Shown: piece after piece, positions 25,201 to 33,829 of the stretch | How positions within the stretch are numbered: the stretch's first letter is position 1 | Layout of the letters: every line of letters begins with the position of its first letter | Assembly: GCA_965276005.1 (NCBI GenBank) | Contig: OZ254962.1 | Coordinates: forward strand, 496,001-560,000 | DNA: 64,000 nt | Reading direction: 5' to 3' | Origin: G965232465 sp965276005 | Lineage (GTDB): Bacteria > Pseudomonadota > Alphaproteobacteria > JAQWUY01 | Notes under the pieces: generated by a model | Databases searched by the model: none | Seen by the model: the letters and a program-made list of their open reading frames with translations, nothing else | What the model was told of the DNA's origin: nothing | Translations under genes and position numbers: made by a program

Positions 25201-25711
25201 CGGGCGGAAATATATCCATAATCCCCCCACGGGTGGCAAATTCGCCCCGCTCTCGTACGGTGGTGGTGCTGCGAAAGCCGTTGTTTACCAAAAACAGATG
25301 CAGCTGGGACACATCGATAGTATCGCCTACTTTTATGTGGATTGCCCTGCCTTGTAACACGGGGCGGGGTATAAGCCGTTGGCTTATGGCACTCACGGTT
25401 GTCAACACAATATGGGTGGTGGTACGGTCGCTTATGAGGTGTGATAAGACACTGCAGCGGTGGGCACTGATGTGTGTAGACGGGCTCACCCGATCATATG
25501 GCAAACAATCCCAGCCATCGAATCGCAACACGGATACACCTTGTGTGTTAAAGAACGCAAAAGTGTTTTGCAATTGGTCTAACTCCGATGCGGAGGTGCC
25601 CACATACAGCACCGTTTGTCCCGTGTTGTGGTATATATCTAGTAACACTTGGGGCGTATATGCGGGCAGAACCCGCCCTATGGTCTGGGTGATTCGCCGG
25701 GCAATGTCCAT
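22235..25711 (-). CDS. mfd: Transcription-repair coupling factor
   Basis: A 1158-residue translocase that removes stalled RNA polymerase and recruits UvrA. An N-terminal UvrB-like region is followed by the RNA polymerase-interaction domain (DLVVHATAGIGRYEGLVGL, about residues 485-505) and RecG-like helicase motifs: GDVGFGKTEVAMRA, APTTLLVRQHY, DEEQSFGV, ATPIPRTL and ESGIDVKTANT. The ATG at 25711 is chosen over 25750 because the latter lies inside sdhE and adds an atypical N-terminus. It follows the sdhE stop by one base. Confidence 0.96.
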   Translation of the reverse strand: MDIARRITQTIGRVLPAYTPQVLLDIYHNTGQTVLYVGTSASELDQLQNTFAFFNTQGVSVLRFDGWDCLPYDRVSPSTHISAHRCSVLSHLISDRTTTHIVLTTVSAISQRLIPRPVLQGRAIHIKVGDTIDVSQLHLFLVNNGFRSTTTVRERGEFATRGGIMDIFPPDSPDPVRLDLFDTDIENIRTFDAMSQKSRHPIDGFCVYPASEVLLNDTTIASFRKKYRLQFGNQVTNDPLYDSISRSVPYQGYEHWLSLFYDILESLFDYIPVTSPIVFGNDTESALHAHRQDIDTYYTNRLQQYETAGTDTDGVYRPAPVADMYINSDSMGRYLHNRTVIYCHQSSVAHGYNLPVRASMHFTAARIQGDNIWQAFKEYVIRIKKPLLLTCNSRGEWERIRADLVDFGFAVTEVDTMADIPRIKGVGIAILPIVAGFESDDVAVISQQDIFGEKTLKNTRRRRNAHFITDYTTLDVGDLVVHATAGIGRYEGLVGLTINAALHDCVKVSFAGGDAIFVPVENIDILSRYGEATDAVQLDKLGGGAWHARKQRLQQRIGQMADALIAVAAERALKQGERFPPLQGLYDDFCESFPYVPTDDQARAIDDVLGDLTCGVPMDRLICGDVGFGKTEVAMRAIFCTVMNTAQVAIVAPTTLLVRQHYNTLCARFKGLPIHIGQLSRLTTGKNNTAVKRQLADGTLDIVVGTHGLFARTIQFKNLGMVVIDEEQSFGVAQKESLKRLKQNVHMLSLSATPIPRTLQTALSGVRDMSIIATPPIDRLPIRTFNMAYDGMVIKEALLRERWRGGQAYYVCPRVSDLHPVYKKVSALVPDVRIAVAHGGVPAKELDTIMDDFVQGNYHVLLATNIIESGIDVKTANTMVIHRADMFGMSHLYQLRGRIGRSNTQAYCYLTTDPYKKLNDNAKKRLQVIASLDTLGCGFNIASRDLDIRGAGNLLGAEQSGHVREVGVELYQRMLEQEILKRQQAADTDSDSRQQTDIFSPQISMGMAIYIPEDYIPDLSERLSFYRRLGRVENRTECDDITVEMGDRFGKIPETVHNLLKIVHLKILCLHAGIDKVDVGDNAVVIRFYQDTFAKPELLIAYATDSKGTVKLRPDKKLLVATTWKTVQQRIAGTESILQKLADMVVSNRHMHTAKVSQ

Positions 25712-25712
25712 G

Positions 25713-25967
25713 TTATAAACCCGTCTGATAATGTATAAGTTTGTCGACAATGTGCCGAAATGTAGGATAGGGACAGCACTTATACCGTACCATATACAAT
25801 ATATTTTGATCGCTCAGTTCCAAAAACTGTAAAAATACCTGTAATTCCCCATCGCTAGCGGTGGCAATAAAGTGCCTAGAAAAGCCCTGCATCAGGCTAT
25901 CCCCCTCACGGGTGCCACGATATTTGGCTTTGTATAGGATTTTTTTTTGTATATCCGTATTTTGCAT
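25713..25967 (-). CDS. sdhE: FAD assembly factor SdhE (succinate dehydrogenase assembly factor)
   Basis: An 84-residue protein with the RGTREGD motif (about residues 17-23), the site used to aid FAD attachment to SdhA. The Arg-Gly pair needed for function is intact. The size fits the family, and position beside mfd and recG is usual in alphaproteobacteria. The ATG at 25967 (MQNTDIQKK) is preferred; one further upstream at 25985 would add six residues. Confidence 0.85.
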   Translation of the reverse strand: MQNTDIQKKILYKAKYRGTREGDSLMQGFSRHFIATASDGELQVFLQFLELSDQNILYMVRYKCCPYPTFRHIVDKLIHYQTGL

Positions 25968-26015
25968 GTATACTGTATACAACAAAAGTATTTACGATAC
26001 AAGGAAAGCCAATAT

Positions 26016-28082
26016 ATGCGACCAGAAACTTTATTTGGATTATTCAGCCCCATCACCACCCTAAGCGGTATAGGGCAAAAAACCGCTGCTGCGGTAGGCG
26101 ATTTATGCGGCAATCGGGTAATAGATGTTTTAAAGCATATCCCAAGGGACTATACCACCCGTACAAAATGGGATGCCATCGCCCTTGTTCCATCGGGGGA
26201 TGTGCCGATTTTAGCGGTTACCATACACAAACACATTGTCCCCTTGCGGCACAGTAGATCGCCCTATCGCTTGGTTGTCGGCGATGATACGGGGGTGTTG
26301 GAGTTGGTATATTTTAAGGCGAGCGAATCGTATATGCAAAAAAAGTATCCGCTGGGGGACACTTTCTTTGTATCGGGACGGGTGGAAATCCGCAACGATT
26401 ACAAGCAAATTATCCACCCGCAGTACATCGAAAAAGACATCGCTAAAATCCCCGTGTGTTCGCCTGTATACGCCCAATCCGCCCGGGTGTCGTCAAAAGT
26501 GTTGCATAAAATCGCCCTGCAATGTTTAACCCAAATTGCCCCATTAGACGAATGGATTAACCCCGGTCTTATGGAAAAATATGATTTTGTACCCTTTGGC
26601 GAAGCGTTGCACACCTTGCACAACCCTACTGACACCGCCCCTATCGCCGCCGCCCGCCGGCGGTTGGCGTATGATGAGATGTTGGCATCGCAAATCACCA
26701 TCGCTCTTTCTCGGGCAAAACGCCAACACCATACGGGCGTGTCTGTACAGGGGGATGGCACCTTGCGACAGCAGCTGGTAGCCGCCCTGCCCTATGATTT
26801 GACCCGGGCACAGTATGACGCCCTAGAGGACATTTATGCGGATATGGCGACCCATACGGCTATGAATCGTTTGTTACAAGGGGATGTGGGATCGGGAAAA
26901 ACTTTGGTGGCGATGATGGCGATGTTAAACGCCGCTGAGTGTGGGTATCAATCGGTTATGCTTGCCCCAACAGAAGTTTTGGCAACGCAACACTACCATA
27001 CTATACACAGTATATTACAACAGGCACATATGCCGTTGCGAATCGAACTGTTGACCGGTCGTATTAAAGGCAAAACCCGCACACACATTTTAAACGACCT
27101 GCAAACGGGGCATATTCATATCTTAGTCGGCACACATGCCCTGTTTCAGGAAGGAGTCGAGTACCACAATTTGGTGTTATGTGTAATAGACGAGCAACAT
27201 CGCTTTGGTGTCGAACAGCGGGCGTTGTTAATGGCAAAAGGCACTTGTCCCCATGTGCTAAGTATGACCGCTACGCCGATTCCCCGCACTTTGTTAATGA
27301 CCGCTTTTGGCGATATGGAAAATTCCAAGCTGTACGAAAAGCCTGCTGGACGGCATCCCATCGATACTCGAGTGATACCGATTGCCAAAATCGACGACAT
27401 CGCCCGGGCGTTACAGCGGGTGATACAAGCGGGCAATCAAATATATTGGGTGTGTCCATTGGTCGAGGAATCGGAAAAACTGGATTTGACTGCTGCCGAA
27501 GATCGCTATACCTATTTGTGTCGTATGTTTGGCGATACGGCGGTGGTATTGGTGCATGGCAAAATGAAATCACAGCAAAAACAGCAGGCAATGGATAGTT
27601 TTCATAAAGGCACCGCCCATATTATGGTGGCTACTACGGTTATCGAAGTAGGGGTAGATGTGCCCAATGCTACGGTTATGATTATCGAACAAGCGGAGCG
27701 ATTCGGTCTTAGCCAGCTGCATCAACTGCGGGGACGAGTCGGACGGGGCAGCGATACATCCAGCTGTATATTAATATATAAGACACTAACCGCTATAGCA
27801 CAAAAACGGTTACACATTATCAGAAATACAGACGATGGATTTACTATTGCCGAGCAAGATTTAAAACTGCGCGGACCCGGCGACATATTAGGGACGCAAC
27901 AAAGCGGCATTCCCACTATGGCGTATGCGGATATGCTAATGGACAGCGATTTATTGGAAATTGCCCGCAAAGATGCCCAATATATTTTAAACCAAAATCC
28001 CAACTTAGTCGGGCATGATGGCGATAGTATACGGACCTTGTTATATGTATTCGAAATGGAAAAATCTCTGATCGGTATTTAA
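26016..28082 (+). CDS. recG: ATP-dependent DNA helicase RecG
   Basis: A 688-residue helicase that reverses stalled forks and processes recombination intermediates. An N-terminal wedge/OB region is followed by Walker A LLQGDVGSGKTLVA (about residue 290), APTEVLATQHY, DEQHRFGVEQR, SMTATPIPRTL and the C-terminal TRG-like block QLHQLRGRVGRG. The ATG at 26016 has an AAGGAAAG site; the longer ORF from 25947 is unlikely. It is divergent from sdhE-mfd. Confidence 0.96.
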   Translation: MRPETLFGLFSPITTLSGIGQKTAAAVGDLCGNRVIDVLKHIPRDYTTRTKWDAIALVPSGDVPILAVTIHKHIVPLRHSRSPYRLVVGDDTGVLELVYFKASESYMQKKYPLGDTFFVSGRVEIRNDYKQIIHPQYIEKDIAKIPVCSPVYAQSARVSSKVLHKIALQCLTQIAPLDEWINPGLMEKYDFVPFGEALHTLHNPTDTAPIAAARRRLAYDEMLASQITIALSRAKRQHHTGVSVQGDGTLRQQLVAALPYDLTRAQYDALEDIYADMATHTAMNRLLQGDVGSGKTLVAMMAMLNAAECGYQSVMLAPTEVLATQHYHTIHSILQQAHMPLRIELLTGRIKGKTRTHILNDLQTGHIHILVGTHALFQEGVEYHNLVLCVIDEQHRFGVEQRALLMAKGTCPHVLSMTATPIPRTLLMTAFGDMENSKLYEKPAGRHPIDTRVIPIAKIDDIARALQRVIQAGNQIYWVCPLVEESEKLDLTAAEDRYTYLCRMFGDTAVVLVHGKMKSQQKQQAMDSFHKGTAHIMVATTVIEVGVDVPNATVMIIEQAERFGLSQLHQLRGRVGRGSDTSSCILIYKTLTAIAQKRLHIIRNTDDGFTIAEQDLKLRGPGDILGTQQSGIPTMAYADMLMDSDLLEIARKDAQYILNQNPNLVGHDGDSIRTLLYVFEMEKSLIGI

Positions 28083-28125
28083 AAAATACTTGTATTTTGC
28101 TGTGTGGGCATATATTATAGATAAC

Positions 28126-28584
28126 ATGTTTACAAAAAGAGTCGTATTTTTATCTGCTGTTGTTGTGTCGTTGTCTGGGTGTATGTTTCGGTCTATTACT
28201 GAGACCAACATCGAGGCACACGGGTACATTCCCAATGTGGATCAGATCCAATCCATGCGCATGGAACAACCCACCAAGCAACAAGTACAATCCGTACTAG
28301 GCAGACCGTTTATTGTGGGTACCTATAACGACGATTATTGGTACTACATTTTTTATCGCACTGAACAGTATGCGTTTTCTAAAAAAGAAGTTTTGGACTT
28401 TAAAATGGTAGAGATTTTGTTCGACCAAGAAACCGTAAAAACCGTTACAGAATACAATGAACAAATCCTACAAGAGGTGGCATACAACACAGCTCAAACC
28501 GATACGGGCGGTAAGACGCTGGGCATTATCGAACAAGTTGTCGGCAACATCGGCAAAGTCCGTATCAGACAAAAACAACGATAA
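28126..28584 (+). CDS. bamE: Outer-membrane assembly lipoprotein BamE (SmpA/OmlA)
   Basis: A 152-residue lipoprotein. Signal peptide residues 1-18 end in the lipobox LSGC, with the lipidated Cys at 19. The mature part has the BamE pattern PTKQQVQSVLGRPF, then YWYYIFY and a basic tail. It helps the BAM complex insert beta-barrel proteins. The ATG at 28126 is chosen because it gives a proper signal peptide. It starts 44 bases after recG. Confidence 0.88.
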   Translation: MFTKRVVFLSAVVVSLSGCMFRSITETNIEAHGYIPNVDQIQSMRMEQPTKQQVQSVLGRPFIVGTYNDDYWYYIFYRTEQYAFSKKEVLDFKMVEILFDQETVKTVTEYNEQILQEVAYNTAQTDTGGKTLGIIEQVVGNIGKVRIRQKQR

Positions 28585-28590
28585 TATTTT

Positions 28591-28624
28591 TTCATACCAA
28601 CGGTTTTAGGTGCGAATGGTTTTA
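28591..28624. repeat. Direct repeat, copy 1 (duplicated adhesin 3' end)
   Basis: A 34-base stretch containing ACCAACGGTTTTAGGTGCGA is repeated exactly at 28677-28710, 86 bases apart. The second copy holds the last codons and stop of the adhesin gene, so this one looks like a leftover gene end. Confidence 0.85.
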
Positions 28625-28676
28625 TTTGGCGAAGGTATCAAGTACTCCCCCCACCCCCTGCTATCCCCCCTGTTCA

Positions 28677-28710
28677 TTCATACCAACGGTTTTAGGTGCG
28701 AATGGTTTTA
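28677..28710. repeat. Direct repeat, copy 2 (adhesin stop region)
   Basis: The partner of the repeat at 28591. It spans the adhesin stop codon (28692-28694) and its last five codons. Confidence 0.85.
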
Positions 28711-31700
28711 TATATCGGTGCGGATTGCTGTACGAATATGCGTCTCAAGGTTTCGTACAGCTGTTCATCGATTTCGTACAAGGGTATGGCTTTTTGGGCT
28801 TTGATGTTGCGTGTCAACAACGCCTTGTCGTAAGGGGTGGTGTATTTTGCTTTATATGTTACCTGTTGCGGTTTTGGGGGATTAAACACAGAGGCAAAAG
28901 ATTTTTGTGTTGGCGGTCGGTATAATGCCTGCATGTCGATACCGTTTAAATGGGCGTATATGTTGGTGTTAAATATGCTGTTGTCGATACGACCAAGCGG
29001 CACACCTATTGTGCCGCCAGCACCGCCAGCAGCACCCGCACCACCAGCGGCACCGGCACCAGTAGCTGCAGTTCCTGCAGCACCAGCAGCTATACTGCCC
29101 ATTGCCACGACAGCACCAGCACCCGCCACCACAACAGCAGTACCAGCCACCGCAACAGCAGCACCGCCACCACCGCCGCCACCGCCATCGCTATTGCCTA
29201 GGTTTAAGTTCCCACCGTTGCCGGAGGTTTTTCCTGATATTGTGCCTTTTAACAGTAACATGTCAGAGCCAAAATCGACAAGGTTGCGATACAATTTGTA
29301 ATTTGTTGAGCTTAATTTAAGCAAATTTGGATTTTTTAGGGTTACAGATTTTCCCTCTTCGATTTTGTCATCATCGTATACGAATGCCCCGTCAATTATG
29401 GTTAATATTATGTTTTCACCGCTTACCACAGCACCGCTGTATCCGGGTTGCTGTGCAATATACACGGGGGCAATTTTGTTGCCACTTTCATATGGGCGGT
29501 CTCTTACATCCAAGTCGCCTATTTCTAGTTGCAGCGATCTTGGGGTAATCGATGCACCGGTTACGGGGGCGATGGTTGGGGTACTTGCCAAACCGTGTAT
29601 GGTTACACCGTTGCCGTCTTTGTAGGTGGCGGCGTGTCCCTCATATTTAATGGTTAGACCTGTATCCGCATCTTTTGTTTTTATATTGCCTTTATAAAAA
29701 TAACCTGTGGGGTCTGTTGTAACTTTGGCGTCAAAATTATAATGTTTTTTGGCATTATCGCTGTCGATCAATCCGTTTATTTTGAACTTTAAGCCATCGG
29801 CTGGCGTTTTGAATGTAAATTTAGGATTGGCATCGGTTGGGGCGGTGTTCTTGCCATCATATTCTTTGGTTTTTGTGCTAACCGATGCGGTTAGTTCCAG
29901 CGTGGGGTTGGCACTGTATATGAAGCCGGATTTTGTTGTTGTGTTAGCATCGCCGGCAACGGCGGGATTTGCTTTAAAATCACCTGATCCAACAGCATCG
30001 GTGGCGTATGATTTATTAAATTGGGCGAAACTGTAGCTGCTTATGAACGACCCTGATGTGCCCATTTGGTTATTCGCAGGGCTTTTTGTCCATACTAGGT
30101 ACCGTCCTTCATTTTTACCACTGTCTGGTTCGACTATGGCTAAGGCATCTTTATCTGATTTATTGGTAAATATATTTGCTTTTAATTCGATAGCCACCGC
30201 CCCTTTGCTGATTGTGCCTTTGGATGTTATTTTGCCACCGTTTAAAATAATAATCTCTGATCTGGATTCATAAGTCTTAGAGGTATCGAATGTTGTACCG
30301 TTGTGTATAATGCTGACCTTTTGACCTTCGACTTTGTGGATGGTAATGGTGCCGGCATAGCGTTTGTCATCACTACTGTTATCCGTATTCCCCTGCTGCA
30401 TTTTGATAACCACATTACCGGTGGTTGCCGATAGGGTTGTACCTTTGGCAGCGGTGATTTTGGCAATACCTGCGGTACGGTTATCATTATCCATGCGGTC
30501 ATTGTTGTAATCGGTTTCTTTTTTGACTGTTGCTTTATTAGCGTTGGCGATTATTTCAAGACCCCCATGTATTTTTACATTGTTTTTAAGGATAACCGAC
30601 CGCCCAGCGATTAAGGTTAATTTTTTACCCCCTGTGGTAGTAACAAAATCGCTGTTTATGGCAATATCCCGATCGGCAACAATCGTAACATCCGTACCCT
30701 GTAATTTTTGTTTAATACCTGCTAGGTTACCAACGGGTACATTTAGCAAATACACCGCCCCTTTATTAATACCCCCACCATCGTCATCACCCGTAGCCCC
30801 AACAGCCAATTTCGTCCCATCACCGCTTAACGATACACTCCAACCAAAATTATCATCATTATCCAAAAGACCAACGCCGGATGCCCCATGCGAAAGTTTT
30901 ACCGCTTGCGTTACCGTCTTGCCCCATGTGGCACCGCCGACAGTGAACAGATACACCGCCCCTCGATTGGCACTTTGAGTACTACCCCCATCGTCATCAT
31001 CAATAGCCCCCACAGCCAACTTTGTCCCATCACCGCTTAATGATACACTACTACCAAACCAATCCCCATCATCCAAAGAAACGCTGGCATGACTATCGGA
31101 AAGTTTTACTGCTTGCGTTACTGTACTGCCCCATGTGGCACCAGAACCATCAACAGTGTACAGATACACCGCCCCCCGATTTGCAGATTGATTACTACTC
31201 CCATCGTCATCACGATAAGCCCCGACAGCCAACTTCTTCTCATCACCGCTTAACGATACACTCCAACCAAACCCATCACTATCATCCAAAGAAACGCTGG
31301 CATGACTATCGGAAAGTTTTACCGCTTGCGTTACTGTACTGCCCCATGTGGCACCAGAACCGCCAACAGTGTACAGATACACCGCCCCTCGATTTGCAGA
31401 TTGATTACTACCCCCATCGTCATCACGATAAGCTCCGACAGCCAACTCTGCCCCATCACCGCTTAACGATACACTACTACCAAATCCATCCTCATTATCC
31501 AAAGAAACAGTTTTGGATGATAGAGATTTCCCATGCGAAAGTTTTACTTTTTGCGCTACCGTCTTGCCCCATGTGGCACCAGAACCGCCAACAGTGTACA
31601 GATACACCGCCCCTCGATTGGCACTTTGATTACTACCCCCATCGTCATCACCAACAGCCCCGACAGCCAACTTCTTCCCATCACCGCTTAACGATACACT

Positions 31701-33602
31701 ACTACCAAAATTATCACCATCATCCAAAGAAACACTGGCATGGCTATCAGAAAGTTTTACCGCTTGCGTTACCGTCTTGCCCCACGAGGATCCGCCGACA
31801 GTGTACAGATACACCGCCCCTCGATTGGCATTTATATCAATCATATCCCCATTGTCATCACGGGAAGCCCCGACAGCCAACTTCTTCCCATCACCGCTTA
31901 ACGATACGCTGCTACCAAACCAATCACGATCGCTCAAAGAAAAACTAGCACCATGGGCAATTTTTTTTGCCTGTGCCACTGCGGATCCCCAGCCAGCTAT
32001 AACCACATCTTGCGGGTCGAGTAAAATGATCCCGTCACCTGCCATAATCCGCTTTAAACCGAAGCTATCGACTTGCTTTTTACCCGATATTTCCACTGCT
32101 CCGCCCCCAGTGGCACCGCTGGCATCGATAGCCGCATAATTGTTGGTGGTGTGATCCGCCCATAAAATCGCTGTGCCGCCCGTACCCGATTGGGACGATA
32201 CAACCACATTTACGCCTGTGCCTAATGAAGTTTTGCCCGCCCATACAAGGGGACTATTATCAGACCAACGGGTAACAAATAGGTCTTGGGTGCGTTTGTC
32301 GAGAGAACTGGTTTTCGGGTTGTATCCGCCACCTTGAAACGCCCCACCTAGACGGATTCGTCCGCCCTGAGTTTTTCCCGATGCGGATACAGTACCAGAA
32401 AACAGCCCGACCAAGCCGCCCTTGTTGCTGATGTCGATATATCCACCTGTACCGTCCGTACTGTCGGCTTTAAAATCCGCAGAGCCTAGTACTTTTGTAC
32501 CGCTTTTGCCTAGTCCGCCAATAAACGATAAGCTGCCGCCTCCGTTACGACCGGACACATCAAAACGGGTACTAGCGTTTAAGTTTGCCCCATATTGTAA
32601 CGATATTTTAATTTTTCCTCCAATGCCACTTTGTGCTACAGCCGAAACTATGCCGCTGCTGTCGATCGTATCCGCCCCGATGGCAATAGTGCCGGCGGTG
32701 CCATAATCGGCATCAGCAGTGATTCGCCCGTTGCCGGTAATCCCCACCGTACCGCCACTAATCGATATAACCCCATCTGTCGAAGACACAGTATTTGCCG
32801 ATACAATACCATCGATCGAAATAGTTTGTCGTAAAATATCAGACGCATCAGCAACGGTGATGTCGATAAATCCACCCTGGGAGTCGATGTTTCCGCCTAA
32901 ATCAAGGGTAGCTGACACTTTATTCCCTTGCGAATCGGTTAGGGTGTGCCACTTGTCTATAGGCACTTCGACCCGTAAAAAATCGCTGTTGCCGAACGAC
33001 ATAACAATTTTTTCACCACCAGCAAAACCGACCTTACCCACAAGGGCTCGAACGGTACCCTCATTTTTCACCGCCCCACCCAACAATGCAACAAAACCGC
33101 CATCATCGACCGAAATACGACCCCGATTCGTAACAACGCCATTTTTGGCGTTTTTCGTAAATGTGTAATCGCCATTGAGAAAATCGGTGTTGTCGATGTC
33201 GAGAGTCGAGGCAACAAAATTGCCCGTATCGATAACCCCGTTTTTAGTAACCCGTATCCCATTGGGATTGACCAAAAACACACTGCCATTACTGTTAATC
33301 TGTCCGGCAATTTCCGAAGTAAAATCCCCCGTAACCCGGTTTAGGGTTGCCGAATCGCTATCGGGCTGATTAAAGTTTACGGTGTTATCCTTACCCACAG
33401 AAAAACTTTGCCAATCGATAACCGCTTTATCCGATTGCTGATTTATGTTCAGAGTATTGCCGCTATACTGGATACCAGCCGCCCCCCGTTGTACCACGCC
33501 GCCTTGTGGCAGATCACCCGCAAAAACCATACCGCCAGCACACAGCGAAGACACAGTTAATAAGGCACACCCTATGGATTTTTTACTTAGCCTGTATGTC
33601 AT
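28692..33602 (-). CDS. Filamentous haemagglutinin-like adhesin (TpsA) with FG-GAP-like repeats
   Basis: A 1636-residue exported protein. The signal peptide covers about residues 1-28 (ending MVFA). A two-partner-secretion domain follows, with NINQQSDKAVIDWQSF, LNRVTGDFTSEIAGQI and VFLVNPNGI (about 45-115). A beta-helix region runs to ILLDPQDVVIAG (about 535). Six 70-residue FG-GAP-like repeats come next, then beta-helix, two YDG-type domains (EYDGKN, RPYESGN), a Gly/Ala-rich linker and a polar tail. It is probably secreted through a TpsB pore, but none is in the window. The ATG at 33602 has an AGAGG site and a good signal peptide. It stands alone. Confidence 0.88.
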   Translation of the reverse strand: MTYRLSKKSIGCALLTVSSLCAGGMVFAGDLPQGGVVQRGAAGIQYSGNTLNINQQSDKAVIDWQSFSVGKDNTVNFNQPDSDSATLNRVTGDFTSEIAGQINSNGSVFLVNPNGIRVTKNGVIDTGNFVASTLDIDNTDFLNGDYTFTKNAKNGVVTNRGRISVDDGGFVALLGGAVKNEGTVRALVGKVGFAGGEKIVMSFGNSDFLRVEVPIDKWHTLTDSQGNKVSATLDLGGNIDSQGGFIDITVADASDILRQTISIDGIVSANTVSSTDGVISISGGTVGITGNGRITADADYGTAGTIAIGADTIDSSGIVSAVAQSGIGGKIKISLQYGANLNASTRFDVSGRNGGGSLSFIGGLGKSGTKVLGSADFKADSTDGTGGYIDISNKGGLVGLFSGTVSASGKTQGGRIRLGGAFQGGGYNPKTSSLDKRTQDLFVTRWSDNSPLVWAGKTSLGTGVNVVVSSQSGTGGTAILWADHTTNNYAAIDASGATGGGAVEISGKKQVDSFGLKRIMAGDGIILLDPQDVVIAGWGSAVAQAKKIAHGASFSLSDRDWFGSSVSLSGDGKKLAVGASRDDNGDMIDINANRGAVYLYTVGGSSWGKTVTQAVKLSDSHASVSLDDGDNFGSSVSLSGDGKKLAVGAVGDDDGGSNQSANRGAVYLYTVGGSGATWGKTVAQKVKLSHGKSLSSKTVSLDNEDGFGSSVSLSGDGAELAVGAYRDDDGGSNQSANRGAVYLYTVGGSGATWGSTVTQAVKLSDSHASVSLDDSDGFGWSVSLSGDEKKLAVGAYRDDDGSSNQSANRGAVYLYTVDGSGATWGSTVTQAVKLSDSHASVSLDDGDWFGSSVSLSGDGTKLAVGAIDDDDGGSTQSANRGAVYLFTVGGATWGKTVTQAVKLSHGASGVGLLDNDDNFGWSVSLSGDGTKLAVGATGDDDGGGINKGAVYLLNVPVGNLAGIKQKLQGTDVTIVADRDIAINSDFVTTTGGKKLTLIAGRSVILKNNVKIHGGLEIIANANKATVKKETDYNNDRMDNDNRTAGIAKITAAKGTTLSATTGNVVIKMQQGNTDNSSDDKRYAGTITIHKVEGQKVSIIHNGTTFDTSKTYESRSEIIILNGGKITSKGTISKGAVAIELKANIFTNKSDKDALAIVEPDSGKNEGRYLVWTKSPANNQMGTSGSFISSYSFAQFNKSYATDAVGSGDFKANPAVAGDANTTTKSGFIYSANPTLELTASVSTKTKEYDGKNTAPTDANPKFTFKTPADGLKFKINGLIDSDNAKKHYNFDAKVTTDPTGYFYKGNIKTKDADTGLTIKYEGHAATYKDGNGVTIHGLASTPTIAPVTGASITPRSLQLEIGDLDVRDRPYESGNKIAPVYIAQQPGYSGAVVSGENIILTIIDGAFVYDDDKIEEGKSVTLKNPNLLKLSSTNYKLYRNLVDFGSDMLLLKGTISGKTSGNGGNLNLGNSDGGGGGGGGAAVAVAGTAVVVAGAGAVVAMGSIAAGAAGTAATGAGAAGGAGAAGGAGGTIGVPLGRIDNSIFNTNIYAHLNGIDMQALYRPPTQKSFASVFNPPKPQQVTYKAKYTTPYDKALLTRNIKAQKAIPLYEIDEQLYETLRRIFVQQSAPIYKTIRT
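30721..31992 (-). repeat. Six in-frame FG-GAP-like repeats of about 210 bp
   Basis: The FGSSVSLSGDGKKLAVGA core recurs with spacing of 209-227 bases (at about 30838, 31047, 31258, 31470, 31697 and 31908). Each unit ends ANRGAVYLYTVGG and restarts at WGxxV. The pattern is that of a beta-propeller blade; acidic DDDGG loops may bind calcium. Confidence 0.9.
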
Positions 33603-33829
33603 TTTCTTTTTACCTCTACTCCTGTTTGATTGCTCTAGCATGTTATAAAACTGCTATACATTAACAAATATAAAAACTTCACGATGCTACCATATCACAA
33701 AAATCTAAAAAAGTACATTAAAAAAGTATATATTTCATGTAATATATGTATCTGTGTATAAAATAAAAAAGTTTTGTATGTTTTTTTGCATATTGATTTT
33801 CACTTGTTCGTGACTCTAACAGGTGTTCC

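Noticed and set aside
28837..29301. A 154-residue Pro/Ala-rich + strand ORF
   Set aside because: It is the complement of the Gly/Ala-rich linker of the adhesin and has no independent support.
31022..31948. A 308-residue His/Pro-rich + strand ORF
   Set aside because: It is antisense to the FG-GAP repeats of the adhesin; its periodic sequence is a shadow of those repeats.
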